Positions 1-7,786 of a stretch of 64,000 nucleotides of DNA are shown piece after piece. Under the pieces are notes generated by a model. That model saw only the letters and a program-made list of their open reading frames with translations, was not told the origin of the DNA and made no database searches. Each line of letters begins with the position of its first letter. The stretch's first letter is position 1. Location: NCBI GenBank assembly GCA_040391135.1, contig JBEBYL010000002.1, positions 124,001-188,000 on the forward strand, read 5' to 3'. Source of the DNA: G025836975 sp040391135. GTDB lineage: Bacteria > Pseudomonadota > Gammaproteobacteria > Burkholderiales > Burkholderiaceae_B. A program made the position numbers and the translations under genes.

Positions 1-254
1 TTGACAAGGCATGTCGTAAGCTTGATCTGCTGCCGGACAAGGCCGGCCTGCTGCCGCCCTGCAATATGCTGGCCGAGGACGATTGGCTGCTGATTGTGCC
101 GCGCAGCCGCGAACACGCCTACGACGTTTCAGTCAATGCCTTGTCGTATGGCGGAACGCTTTACGTCCGCCATCCGGAGCAAGTCGAGCCCATCCGGTCA
201 GTCGGGCCATTGGCGGTGCTGGCGTTGGCGGGCCATGCGCCGGTGCCAAGCTAA
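1..254 (+). CDS. ATP adenylyltransferase (Ap4A phosphorylase family), C-terminal fragment
   Basis: The open frame runs in from the left edge (first whole codon at base 3) and stops at 254, giving about 83 residues of a C-terminus. The stretch DWLLIVPRSREHAYDVSVNA followed by GG-L-V, an acidic Q segment and a closing GPLAVL matches the C-terminal region of proteobacterial diadenosine tetraphosphate phosphorylases, which split Ap4A with phosphate to ATP and ADP. The N-terminal HIT-like catalytic part lies outside the window, so the family call rests on the tail alone. It is followed after 22 bases by the IclR gene on the same strand. Confidence 0.65.
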   Translation, partial: DKACRKLDLLPDKAGLLPPCNMLAEDDWLLIVPRSREHAYDVSVNALSYGGTLYVRHPEQVEPIRSVGPLAVLALAGHAPVPS

Positions 255-276
255 TTCAGCAATCCTGAGTAAGCCG

Positions 277-1065
277 ATGACTGAGAATCGTGCCAAGGAT
301 GAATTCGCGCATATGCGCGGGGACCCCGATTTCATGCTCTCATTGGCACGCGGCATACGCGTCATGACTGCATTCTCGGAGCGGAAATCCGCCGCCAGCG
401 TATCTGAACTGGCAGCGCGTACGAATCTGGATCGAGCCGTGGTCAGGCGATGCTTGTATACGCTGGAGCACCTTGGCATGGTCGAACAAAAGAACCGGAA
501 GTACCAGCTCAGGCCTCAAATCCTTAAAGTGGGCCATGCCTATTTTTCCTCGGCCGAAATCGTCACCCGGGCACAGCCTTTATTGGATAAGCTGGGCGAC
601 AAGATACATACCAATTGCGCGCTGGCCATACTGAGCGAACAGGAAATCGTTTATCTGGTTCGCTCGCAAAGCAAGAAGCTGCTGGGTCAATCGCTGGGAA
701 TGGGTAGCCGCTTGCCGGCCTATTGCACGTCGTTGGGCCGGGTGCTGCTGGCGAACCTGACTGAACATGATCTGGATGCTTACCTGGCCCAGATCAAGCT
801 GCAAGCCTATACCGAGTTCACGGTAACCGACGAGCCGGAACTTAGGAAGACCTTGAGCCGGGTAAAAGAGGCTGGCTACGCGATCGTGGACCAGGAAATG
901 GGCCTGGGCCTGACCGGCATCGCAATCCCGGTCAGGGTGGGTGGATACGAATCGCTGATGGCGCTCAGCGTCACGGTAAATCCCAAGTATGTCCATGCCG
1001 ACGAAATCAAGGGCAGATATCTGCGCGATATGCAGCAGACGGCGCAGCAATTGCAGGAGCTGTAG
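277..1065 (+). CDS. IclR-family transcriptional regulator (PcaR/PobR-like)
   Basis: This is a 262-residue regulator. Residues about 18-80 form the winged helix-turn-helix (FMLSLARGIRVMTAF, then SVSELAARTNLDRAVVRRCL). The remainder is the IclR effector domain, with SLGMGSRLPAYCTSLGRVLL and a late GLTGIAIPVR segment. The start at ATG 277 is chosen because homology begins there; the frame stays open upstream to 94, but that part overlaps the preceding gene in another frame and looks non-coding. The gene converges on the leftward CoA-catabolism operon (1072-6426). A TGTGCG-TTAAT-CGCACA palindrome upstream of that operon is the type of site bound by PobR/PcaU relatives, so this protein is its likely regulator (inference). 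The PcaR/PobR subgroup suggests an aromatic or related acid as effector. Confidence 0.88.
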   Translation: MTENRAKDEFAHMRGDPDFMLSLARGIRVMTAFSERKSAASVSELAARTNLDRAVVRRCLYTLEHLGMVEQKNRKYQLRPQILKVGHAYFSSAEIVTRAQPLLDKLGDKIHTNCALAILSEQEIVYLVRSQSKKLLGQSLGMGSRLPAYCTSLGRVLLANLTEHDLDAYLAQIKLQAYTEFTVTDEPELRKTLSRVKEAGYAIVDQEMGLGLTGIAIPVRVGGYESLMALSVTVNPKYVHADEIKGRYLRDMQQTAQQLQEL

Positions 1066-1071
1066 CGGTTT

Positions 1072-1800
1072 CTAGGCCAGGAAGCGGCTGAAGGTATTTT
1101 GCGCGTGCTCCGAATTTACGCAGGCATTGAATACCTTCACTTCGTGATCGAATGCCTCGCTGATAGCGGTGCTTGAGGCACGCTTTAACAGTTGCTTGCT
1201 CCGGCGCAGCGAGCTTGCAGGCATTTGGCCCAGATTGGAAGCTGTCTTGCGGGCCATATCCAATGCCTGCCCCGTATGGGCCAGCGCGGTTAGAAAGCCG
1301 GCCTGAAGGGCCTCTTCGCCATTGAACGGCCGGCACTCCAGCAGCCATTCCATGGTTTTCCGTATCCCGACCATGCGCTCCAGCAAAATGGAAGATCCGC
1401 CTTCGGGACACAGCCCCAAAGCGGTGAAGGGCATGCGGAACTGGGCCGTGGGCGTGCTGTAGACGAAGTCGAAATGCTGCAGCATGGTTGCGCCTATGCC
1501 TATCGCGTATCCTTCCACCGCGGCAATCAGGGGACATTGGGCAATGGACAGCTGACGCAGAAATGTGACAGCGGGTGAGTCCGTATCATCACGCTTTTTC
1601 AGAAAGTCGTTGATATCGGCGCCGGCGGTGAATATGCCTCCGGCACCATACACGATCACGGCGGAGCAGTCGGGGTCGTTGTCGGCGGCGCGGATCGCTT
1701 CAGTCAGGTCGTGGTACATGGCGTGGCTTAGCGCATTTTTCTTGTCCAGGCGCGCGATGCAGATTTCCAGCACATTGCCTTTTCGTTGAGTCTGAATCAT
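1072..1800 (-). CDS. enoyl-CoA hydratase/isomerase family protein
   Basis: This is a 242-residue crotonase-fold protein and the last gene of the leftward CoA operon. The oxyanion-hole segment is visible as GIFTAGADINDF and EGYAIGIGATML. At the catalytic region it reads LGLCPEGGSS rather than the GAGGTQRL of classical hydratases. The PEG-SS pattern is typical of delta3,delta2-enoyl-CoA isomerase (Eci/PaaG-like) members, so isomerase or an unusual lyase activity is as likely as hydration. Its ATG overlaps the CoA-transferase stop by 4 bases, implying translational coupling. The substrate is unknown. Confidence 0.85.
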   Translation of the reverse strand: MIQTQRKGNVLEICIARLDKKNALSHAMYHDLTEAIRAADNDPDCSAVIVYGAGGIFTAGADINDFLKKRDDTDSPAVTFLRQLSIAQCPLIAAVEGYAIGIGATMLQHFDFVYSTPTAQFRMPFTALGLCPEGGSSILLERMVGIRKTMEWLLECRPFNGEEALQAGFLTALAHTGQALDMARKTASNLGQMPASSLRRSKQLLKRASSTAISEAFDHEVKVFNACVNSEHAQNTFSRFLA

Positions 1801-3083
1801 GAGTGCGCTCCTTTAGCGTAAACCGGCGGCGCATCGTTCGATACGGGCGCCGCCTTGCCGATGACTCCTTGCCGCTCGAGCACGGCCAGCCTGTCCTGGC
1901 GCAGCTCCAGGAGGTCCGCCAGTACCTGGGCGGTATGGCGTCCCAGTTCAGGAGGAGCGTGCTTGTATTGAATCGGCGTCTGGCTGAACTTGATCGGGTT
2001 CGCGACACTCTTTACCATGCCGCCGCCATCTTCTTTTTTTACCGAAATGGCCATGTTGCGGTGGACCACTTGCGGGTGGGCAAAGACTTCCCGATAGTTG
2101 TTGATGCGGCCATGAGGCACGTCCGCTTCGGAAAAGGCGGTAAGCCAGTGTTCGGTCGATTGGCGGGCGACATCCGCTTCGATGCTGGGCAGCAGCGATC
2201 CGCGGTCCTGTATCCGGCCTTTCGCATCGCGGTATCGAAGGTTGTCGAAGAGATCCTGGCGTGCAATGGCTTTGCAAAAGCGCAGCCATTGCTGTTCGTT
2301 GCCCACCGCGACGACTATTTGCCCGTCCAGGGTATTGAACACTTGGTAAGGCACCAGGGCGGGATGGGCGTTGCCCCACCGGACGGGGTCGATGTCATTC
2401 ATCAAGTGGAACAGGCCCTGGTTGGACGAAAGCGCCGTCAGGCAATCGAGCAGCGCCAGATCGATGTACTGGCCCATTCCCGTGCTGTGGCGCGCGTTCA
2501 GGGCTGCCAGGACGGCAATGGCCGCATACAGCCCTGTGGTCAGATCCGCAATTGCGACGCCGACCTTTTGCGGGCCTCCGCCCGGCAAGGAATCTTTTTC
2601 GCCCGTGATGCTCATCAGGCCCCCTTCGGCCTGGAAGACGAAATCATATCCGGGACGCTGCGCATAGGGACCGGTTTGGCCGTATCCGGTTATCGAACAG
2701 TAGATGATGCGTGGGTTGATCTTGCGTATGCTGTCGTAATCCAGCCCGTATCGGGCCAGATCGCCAACCTTGAAATTTTCGATGAATACATCGGATTTCT
2801 TTGCCAACTCGCGAATCAGCTCCGCACCTTCCTGTGTGGCTATGTCGATGGCCACTGATTTCTTGCCGCGATTGGTGGATGCGTAGTAGGTGGAGTCGGG
2901 CGTCTGCTCTCCTTGAGTATCCTGAGCCCATGGAGGACCCCAGTGCCGGGTATCGTCACCGCGCGAAGGGTGTTCGACCTTGATGACATCCGCCCCCATG
3001 TCCGCCATGGCTTGCGTGCACCAAGGGCCCGCAAGCACCCGGGTCAGGTCCAGCACTCGGATGGTATCCAAAGCTTCCCGCAT
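1797..3083 (-). CDS. CaiB/BaiF family (class III) CoA-transferase
   Basis: This is a 428-residue protein of normal family length. It opens with IRVLDLTRVLAGPWCTQAMA and contains ADVIKVEHP, NPRIIYCSITGYGQTGPY and PGYDFVFQAEGGLMS. The Asp of PGYD is the residue that carries the transient acyl-aspartyl anhydride in this family. These enzymes move CoA between organic acids, usually to activate a growth substrate before beta-oxidation-like breakdown. The gene sits 5 bases after the aldehyde dehydrogenase and overlaps the enoyl-CoA hydratase by 4. It probably activates the acid formed by the upstream dehydrogenase or imported with help of the Bug receptor (inference). Confidence 0.92.
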   Translation of the reverse strand: MREALDTIRVLDLTRVLAGPWCTQAMADMGADVIKVEHPSRGDDTRHWGPPWAQDTQGEQTPDSTYYASTNRGKKSVAIDIATQEGAELIRELAKKSDVFIENFKVGDLARYGLDYDSIRKINPRIIYCSITGYGQTGPYAQRPGYDFVFQAEGGLMSITGEKDSLPGGGPQKVGVAIADLTTGLYAAIAVLAALNARHSTGMGQYIDLALLDCLTALSSNQGLFHLMNDIDPVRWGNAHPALVPYQVFNTLDGQIVVAVGNEQQWLRFCKAIARQDLFDNLRYRDAKGRIQDRGSLLPSIEADVARQSTEHWLTAFSEADVPHGRINNYREVFAHPQVVHRNMAISVKKEDGGGMVKSVANPIKFSQTPIQYKHAPPELGRHTAQVLADLLELRQDRLAVLERQGVIGKAAPVSNDAPPVYAKGAHS

Positions 3084-3088
3084 AATTG

Positions 3089-4510
3089 CTACTCCGCCGC
3101 GTCCAGGGGTAATTGAATGGCCTTGTATTCAAGGAATTCTTCGAAGCCGACTTCACCACCTTCCCTGCCTATGCCGCTTTGTCCGTATCCGCCGAAGGGA
3201 GCGAACGGATTGAAGGGAGCGCCGTTTATATCCACTTGTCCCGCGCGTATCAGGCGCGCCGCGTCCAGAGCTTCTTCCCGCTCGCCCCATACTGCGGCGG
3301 CCAGGCCGTACTCGGTATCATTGGCCAGCATGATGGCTTCCTGTACCGACTGATAAGCGATCACGCTTAGTACGGGACCGAATACCTCTTCGCGAGCCAG
3401 CACATTGTCTGGTTGGACGCTCAGAGCCATCGGGGCGACAAAAAAACCATCATGGGGAATGGCATCATTCTTGGCCAGAATGCTTGCACCCTGATCCAGG
3501 CCGGATTGCACAAGGTCGCGCACGCGTTGCTGCTGGGCGGCGGAGATAAGGGGGCCGACGCGATGGGCGGCATCCAGGCTGGAACCCACCGCCAGTTTGT
3601 GGAACTCGGCCTTCAGCAGCGCCTCGGTTTCGTCCAGTCGGTTGGCGGGCACGAGCATGCGGGTCAAGGCATTGCAGGTCTGGCCATTGTTCAGCATGCA
3701 GCCTCCCAGGGTTGCCTTGACGGCGCGCTGCAAGTCGGCGCCCGGCAAGATTACCGAGGGGGATTTTCCGCCCAGTTCGAGGGATATTTTCTTGATGGTG
3801 GCCGAGGCTGCCTGCATGATGGCCTGGCCGGTGCGTGTCGAGCCGGTAAAGCTGACCATATGGACAGCCCGGGATTGCGCGAGGGGCATACCCACGTTCT
3901 GGCCCAGGCCGTTGACAATATTCAGCACGCCTGGGGGAAGGCCTGATTTGTGCAGCGCTTCTCCGAATAGCCGCGTGGTTCCGGGAGTGAGCTCGCTGGG
4001 CTTGAGCACGACCGTGTTTCCGCACAGCAGCGCCGGCACGATCTTCAGGACGATCTGATGCAATGGAAAGTTCCATGGCGTGATGCATGCGACCACGCCG
4101 ACGGGCTCGCGCAATACCATTGAGTGTTTTATTTTCCGCTGCCACGGGAACGTCCCGGCGATCTCGATGAAGTTCGAACAGTTCTGTATGGGGGCCAGGG
4201 TCTGGACGATACGCGCTATCTTCAGCGGCGTGCCGACTTCGCCGGCAATGCAATGCGCCAGATCATCCGCCATATCGCCCAAGTGGCCGGCCAACCGTTG
4301 TATGGCGGCGATTCTTTCCTGCAGCGGAGTTTTCGACCAGGCGGGAAAAGCGGCCGAGGCGGCTTCAATCGCTTTCAGCGCATCGTTTTCGTGGCCGCTG
4401 GTCACGCGGGAACAGGCAAGGCCCGTATTGGGGTCGGCCACTTCGATGTGTTCATCGCTTGCCGATGGCAGCCATTGCCCATCGATATAGTTGCCGGCAA
4501 AGAGCTTCAT
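3089..4510 (-). CDS. aldehyde dehydrogenase, NAD(P)+-dependent (ALDH superfamily)
   Basis: This is a 473-residue protein covering the full ALDH fold. It has the WNFPLHQ cofactor-site segment, FTGSTRTGQAIM, the general-base Glu in LELGGKSPSVIL and the nucleophile Cys in NNGQTCNALTRML. The C-terminal PFGGYGQSGIGREGG motif is present. It would oxidise an aldehyde to an acid, or to an acyl-CoA if it is a CoA-acylating type; the Cys context favours ordinary non-acylating ALDH. It overlaps the VOC gene by 4 bases and is co-transcribed with the CoA-transferase and the hydratase/isomerase. The substrate is not identifiable. Confidence 0.93.
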   Translation of the reverse strand: MKLFAGNYIDGQWLPSASDEHIEVADPNTGLACSRVTSGHENDALKAIEAASAAFPAWSKTPLQERIAAIQRLAGHLGDMADDLAHCIAGEVGTPLKIARIVQTLAPIQNCSNFIEIAGTFPWQRKIKHSMVLREPVGVVACITPWNFPLHQIVLKIVPALLCGNTVVLKPSELTPGTTRLFGEALHKSGLPPGVLNIVNGLGQNVGMPLAQSRAVHMVSFTGSTRTGQAIMQAASATIKKISLELGGKSPSVILPGADLQRAVKATLGGCMLNNGQTCNALTRMLVPANRLDETEALLKAEFHKLAVGSSLDAAHRVGPLISAAQQQRVRDLVQSGLDQGASILAKNDAIPHDGFFVAPMALSVQPDNVLAREEVFGPVLSVIAYQSVQEAIMLANDTEYGLAAAVWGEREEALDAARLIRAGQVDINGAPFNPFAPFGGYGQSGIGREGGEVGFEEFLEYKAIQLPLDAAE

Positions 4511-5382
4511 ACGGTTTCGTTCCCTTCAAGCGCCTGTACCTGCTCGGGCTTTCCCGACCAGCCCCAGGCCAGAGTTCTGCGCGATACGCCCATCAATACT
4601 CCGTTAAGGGCGTTGGGGTGTATCCACAGACCATCCTGTTCGACCGGTGTGCTTGTCCTGCGGGTCCATTTTTGCCCTTGTGCTTCCAGGCGCGCGATGA
4701 TCTCGGACAGGTCGTTGGTCTCCACGTAGCACATATAAAGCGCGTCGCCCCGCTTCTTTGCGAATCGGCCCATGGGAAAGGCCGTATCGTGTGCTTCCGA
4801 CAGTTCGATGCGGTCCAGGCGATCGTCGCTGAATTTCATCAGTACGCCGTCATAGCCGAATCGCGGAAAGGTGATGCCCACGAAGTTGGTCTCGTCCAGT
4901 CCCAGTTTCCCGCTGTAGTGTCCGGCAACCTCTTGCCAAGAGGTTTCCAGAACCTGGGTGATTTCATACAAGTAATCGACAGGTCCGGAATAGGCCTGGA
5001 CCGGTTGCTCCCGATCTTCGGACACAGCCAGAGCCAGGCCATACATATCGCCGGCTTCCGGATATATCCGATTCTCCTCTTCCGTGCAGCGGATGCCGTT
5101 CTCGGCGAACATCCGGCGGCATGCCTGCATGTTGGAAACCGACACGCCGCCGCAATAGAGCCCTTCACCGAATTTTTCCAGGTGCCGGGAAATGCGCCCA
5201 TTGTTCAAGGGCTGGCATAGTTCGACCTGGCTGGCCCCCAGTTGCAGGATGCGGATACGCGCATCAAGCAAGGAGCTGTCAAGCTCATCGATGGCGACTG
5301 CCCCCAGAATCGAGTGGTAATTTCCGGCGGCCTGGTCGAGGTCATGGACCGCAACCAGGATTCTGTCGGTGCGTTTGAACAT
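4507..5382 (-). CDS. VOC-superfamily (glyoxalase/dioxygenase fold) protein
   Basis: This is a 291-residue protein with two vicinal-oxygen-chelate modules. The first opens with DRILVAVHDLDQAAGNYHSI and the second ends with WIHPNALNGVLMGVSRR, a segment resembling methylmalonyl-CoA epimerase and glyoxalase relatives. Candidate metal ligands are spread over both halves but cannot be assigned by eye. The ATG at 5382 follows an AGGAAA ribosome site. It lies between the Bug receptor and the ALDH in an overlapping operon, so it probably acts on an operon intermediate, as an epimerase, isomerase or dioxygenase. Confidence 0.75.
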   Translation of the reverse strand: MFKRTDRILVAVHDLDQAAGNYHSILGAVAIDELDSSLLDARIRILQLGASQVELCQPLNNGRISRHLEKFGEGLYCGGVSVSNMQACRRMFAENGIRCTEEENRIYPEAGDMYGLALAVSEDREQPVQAYSGPVDYLYEITQVLETSWQEVAGHYSGKLGLDETNFVGITFPRFGYDGVLMKFSDDRLDRIELSEAHDTAFPMGRFAKKRGDALYMCYVETNDLSEIIARLEAQGQKWTRRTSTPVEQDGLWIHPNALNGVLMGVSRRTLAWGWSGKPEQVQALEGNETV

Positions 5383-5406
5383 GTCTGTTTCCTGATTGGT
5401 TGATTG

Positions 5407-6426
5407 TTATTTGGCCTTCAAGCCAAGTTCCTTGATCAAGGCGCCCCAGCGCACGTTCTCCGCTTCGACGAACGCTCCGTACTCTTCGGGAGTGCTGGGC
5501 GTCATGTCGATATTCTGGCGTTTGAAGAACTCGATGACTTCCGGCTTGGATTGCACTTTGCGGGTGGCCTCGTTGAGCTTGTCGATGATGGGGCGCGGCG
5601 TACCTTTTGGAGCATGCATGCCGAACCATGACGACACCCTATAGTCGGGGAATCCGCTTTCGGCCAGCGTGGGAACGTCGGGCAAAGCCTGCGAGCGGGA
5701 ATCCTTGGTGATGGCCAATGGGATGATTCTTCCCGACTTGATGTGCGGAAGCGCTGTGTTGATGCTGTCGAACATGAAGTCGACGTTGCCGCCGATCAGG
5801 TCCACCATGGCGGGCGCGCTGCCCTTGTACGGCACATGCAGCAGTTGCAAGCCCGCCTGCTTGGCAAACATCTCGGCGGACAGATGCGAGGAAGACCCGA
5901 TGCCGAACGAGGCGTATGACATTGCGCGCGGTTCGGATTTGGCTTTTTTTACTATGGCCGCAACGTCGGGATATTTATCGGCCGATGCCGCATTGACCAC
6001 CAGCACGTTGTTCGCTTCGGCCACCTTGACGATGGGAAGCAAATCATCCGGCGCATACGGCATATCGTCGCGCAGGAACTGGTTGACGCTGACCTGCCCG
6101 ATGGCGCCGAACATGATGGTATAGCCGTCGGGCTTGGCTTTGGCCACGGTGTTGGCGGCAATGGCGCCGTTGGCGCCGGCCTTGTTTTCAACCACGACGG
6201 GCACTTTCAGCTCCTCGGCCAGGTCCAGTGCCAGGCGCCTGGCGATGACATCGTTGATGCCGCCGGCGGGATAGCCCAATATCAGTGAAATCGCCTTGTC
6301 GGGATAGTTGCCTGCCGCGGATTGATCCGCCTGCGCGGGGAAAGCGGCCAGCAGGCAGGCCGGAACGGCAAAAGCCAATGCCGTGTTGATAATGCGCCGG
6401 TTGGCCCTAAATGTTGACGTTTTCAT
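5407..6426 (-). CDS. Bug/TctC-family periplasmic solute receptor
   Basis: This is a 339-residue exported receptor. The signal peptide covers roughly residues 1-32 (basic start, then ALAFAVPACLLAAFPAQA). The mature part shows the Bug signature: YPDKAISLILGYPAGG, VVVENKAGANGAIAANTVAK and LLHVPYKGSAPAMVDLIGG. ATG 6426 is chosen over the upstream ATG because AGGAG lies just before it and the signal peptide starts there. Bug proteins feed tripartite tricarboxylate transporters, but no TctA/TctB membrane genes are nearby. It is first gene of the operon 1072-6426, so its ligand is probably the operon's substrate. Confidence 0.93.
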   Translation of the reverse strand: MKTSTFRANRRIINTALAFAVPACLLAAFPAQADQSAAGNYPDKAISLILGYPAGGINDVIARRLALDLAEELKVPVVVENKAGANGAIAANTVAKAKPDGYTIMFGAIGQVSVNQFLRDDMPYAPDDLLPIVKVAEANNVLVVNAASADKYPDVAAIVKKAKSEPRAMSYASFGIGSSSHLSAEMFAKQAGLQLLHVPYKGSAPAMVDLIGGNVDFMFDSINTALPHIKSGRIIPLAITKDSRSQALPDVPTLAESGFPDYRVSSWFGMHAPKGTPRPIIDKLNEATRKVQSKPEVIEFFKRQNIDMTPSTPEEYGAFVEAENVRWGALIKELGLKAK

Positions 6427-6505
6427 GTCTCGCTCCTGTTCGGTTATTTTGTCCGGCAATTATGGCGGGCCGAGGGGAGGCCCCGTGCGGCGAAAATAAC
6501 GATTT

Positions 6506-6522
6506 TGTGCGTTAATCGCACA
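6506..6522. promoter_or_regulatory. IclR-type operator palindrome
   Basis: A perfect 6-5-6 inverted repeat, TGTGCG-TTAAT-CGCACA, is followed immediately by a GTTCGA hexamer at 6523-6528. It stands 80-97 bases upstream of the Bug start. The layout of a palindrome plus an extra direct half-site and the GTGCG/CGCAC core recall operators described for PobR/PcaU-type IclR regulators. The only IclR gene in the window (277-1065) lies at the far end of this operon. Binding is inferred. Confidence 0.6.
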
Positions 6523-6564
6523 GTTCGAGTCTGGAGGGAGAGTGACTGTCCGGTGCAGGAGTTG

Positions 6565-7128
6565 CTATGCCGCTACGTCGCCGCGGCGCGGAGGCGTGTT
6601 GGTGGGATTCTGGTCGTCATCGTCCGAGCGATGCGGCAACGGCGGCAAGCCTATGGCTTTGCGCAGCCGCTGGCAATCCGGATTGGGCGAACCGTCTTCC
6701 ATCCAGGCCGGGAATTCCCGGCAGGGTGATGGGCGCTGTTCGTAGATGGCGCAATGGATGCCTTCCTGGCCCAGTTCTCCGCGCAGGGCGACGCAGCGCT
6801 GTCCGCCGTATTCGGTTCCTTTCATGCAGGCGCGCAAGGGCCCGACCTGGCTGACCAGTTCGGGCGGCACGGTGCCGCCGCTTTCGCCGGCGACTTCGCC
6901 GCAATAGAAAGAGACACGGAAGTGCGCGCAGCAGGCGCCGCAGCTCAGGCAGGGGTTGGCCGCGGACGTATCGTTGGCCGCCGCGCGCCGCCGCGATGCG
7001 ATTCTGGAAGGAAGGGGATGTGCCTGAACTCCGGATGCGGCCGTGATGGTCGTACCGGCCAGGCTGATCCGGGCATCGTCGATGCCGGTAACAGTCAGTT
7101 GCGCAGGGCGTTTGCGCTTATCGGTCAT
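6565..7128 (-). CDS. YkgJ-family cysteine-cluster protein
   Basis: This is a 187-residue protein. After a low-complexity N-terminus of about 65 residues comes NPCLSCGACCAHFRVSFY, then further cysteines in LRACMKGT, QRCVALRG, IHCAIYEQRPSPCREF and NPDCQRLR. That spacing is the YkgJ/UPF0153 putative metal (Zn or Fe-S) cluster domain, whose role is unknown. ATG 7128 is chosen because the frame upstream to 7356 is arginine-rich, non-homologous sequence overlapping the next gene. The C-terminus is a short Asp/Asn/Pro-rich tail. There is no clear operon link. Confidence 0.82.
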   Translation of the reverse strand: MTDKRKRPAQLTVTGIDDARISLAGTTITAASGVQAHPLPSRIASRRRAAANDTSAANPCLSCGACCAHFRVSFYCGEVAGESGGTVPPELVSQVGPLRACMKGTEYGGQRCVALRGELGQEGIHCAIYEQRPSPCREFPAWMEDGSPNPDCQRLRKAIGLPPLPHRSDDDDQNPTNTPPRRGDVAA

Positions 7129-7205
7129 GGTCGGGCAATGTGCAAGTGCAAGCGTGATCAATTCACGCAATATGCATGCCGTGACTATACCGGAATTTCG
7201 GTAAA

Positions 7206-7700
7206 TCAGCCGCGCAGTATGTTCAGCACGGTGGCCCGGTATTCCCTGAACAATCCCGCATATCCCTCTATGCCCGGCACGACGGTCCGCAGCAGATCCA
7301 GAATGGATTCCAGTATGGTATCGGCCTGATCCGTCATGTTGGCGACGCGCGGCCAATACGTGGCCTCGCCGCCCGCCGATTGTTCCAGCTCCGCCAGGGT
7401 TCGCAGCTTCAGGTGCTGGGGTTGCCCCGTCAGGCCGGCCGATCGAAGCATGTCGATATCCGCCGCATCCACAGCGGCATGCAGTTGTCCAAAACGTTCA
7501 TGGACATACTCCTGGAATACCGCCAGCGCATCTTGCCGCAAATCCGCGAACAGGGGCGGCAGCGTGTCCGGGCGTGGATGCTCCAGCTGAAGCTGATTGT
7601 TCAGAAGGTCGAACAGGAAACGCCGGGCGGCCTCCAGGAAATCGTGAAGCTGCGCGGCATTCGGGTCCTTGTGGGTGGCTATCTCCGTGAAATAGGGCAT
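7206..7700 (-). CDS. hypothetical protein, 164 residues
   Basis: I do not recognise a family. The protein looks soluble and helical, with FLEAARRFLFDLLNNQLQLE near the N-terminus, a Pro-rich bend (HPRPDTLPPLF) and a hydrophobic C-terminal helix ending in VLNILRG. It has no signal peptide, membrane segment or cysteine motif. It is leftward, 86 bases past the aconitase stop, with a hairpin in between, so it may or may not share that operon. The shadow frames on the other strand lack homology, which supports this frame. Confidence 0.6.
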   Translation of the reverse strand: MPYFTEIATHKDPNAAQLHDFLEAARRFLFDLLNNQLQLEHPRPDTLPPLFADLRQDALAVFQEYVHERFGQLHAAVDAADIDMLRSAGLTGQPQHLKLRTLAELEQSAGGEATYWPRVANMTDQADTILESILDLLRTVVPGIEGYAGLFREYRATVLNILRG

Positions 7701-7743
7701 CGCTATTCCTTGTCGTTATTGTGCGATGCCATCGTAGGGGTAG

Positions 7744-7772
7744 GGCAAGCGCTTGGGTATCAGCCGCTTGCC
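7744..7772 (-). terminator. hairpin after acnA (possible weak terminator)
   Basis: GGCAAGCG at 7744-7751 pairs with CGCTTGCC at 7765-7772, just beyond the aconitase stop on the leftward strand. No T-run follows, so it may only stabilise the mRNA end or cause partial termination. Confidence 0.35.
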
Positions 7773-7786
7773 GGTATACGAATGTT

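Noticed and set aside
94..276. N-terminal extension of the IclR regulator from 94
   Set aside because: It overlaps the adenylyltransferase end in another frame and is unlike IclR N-termini; ATG 277 fits the family.
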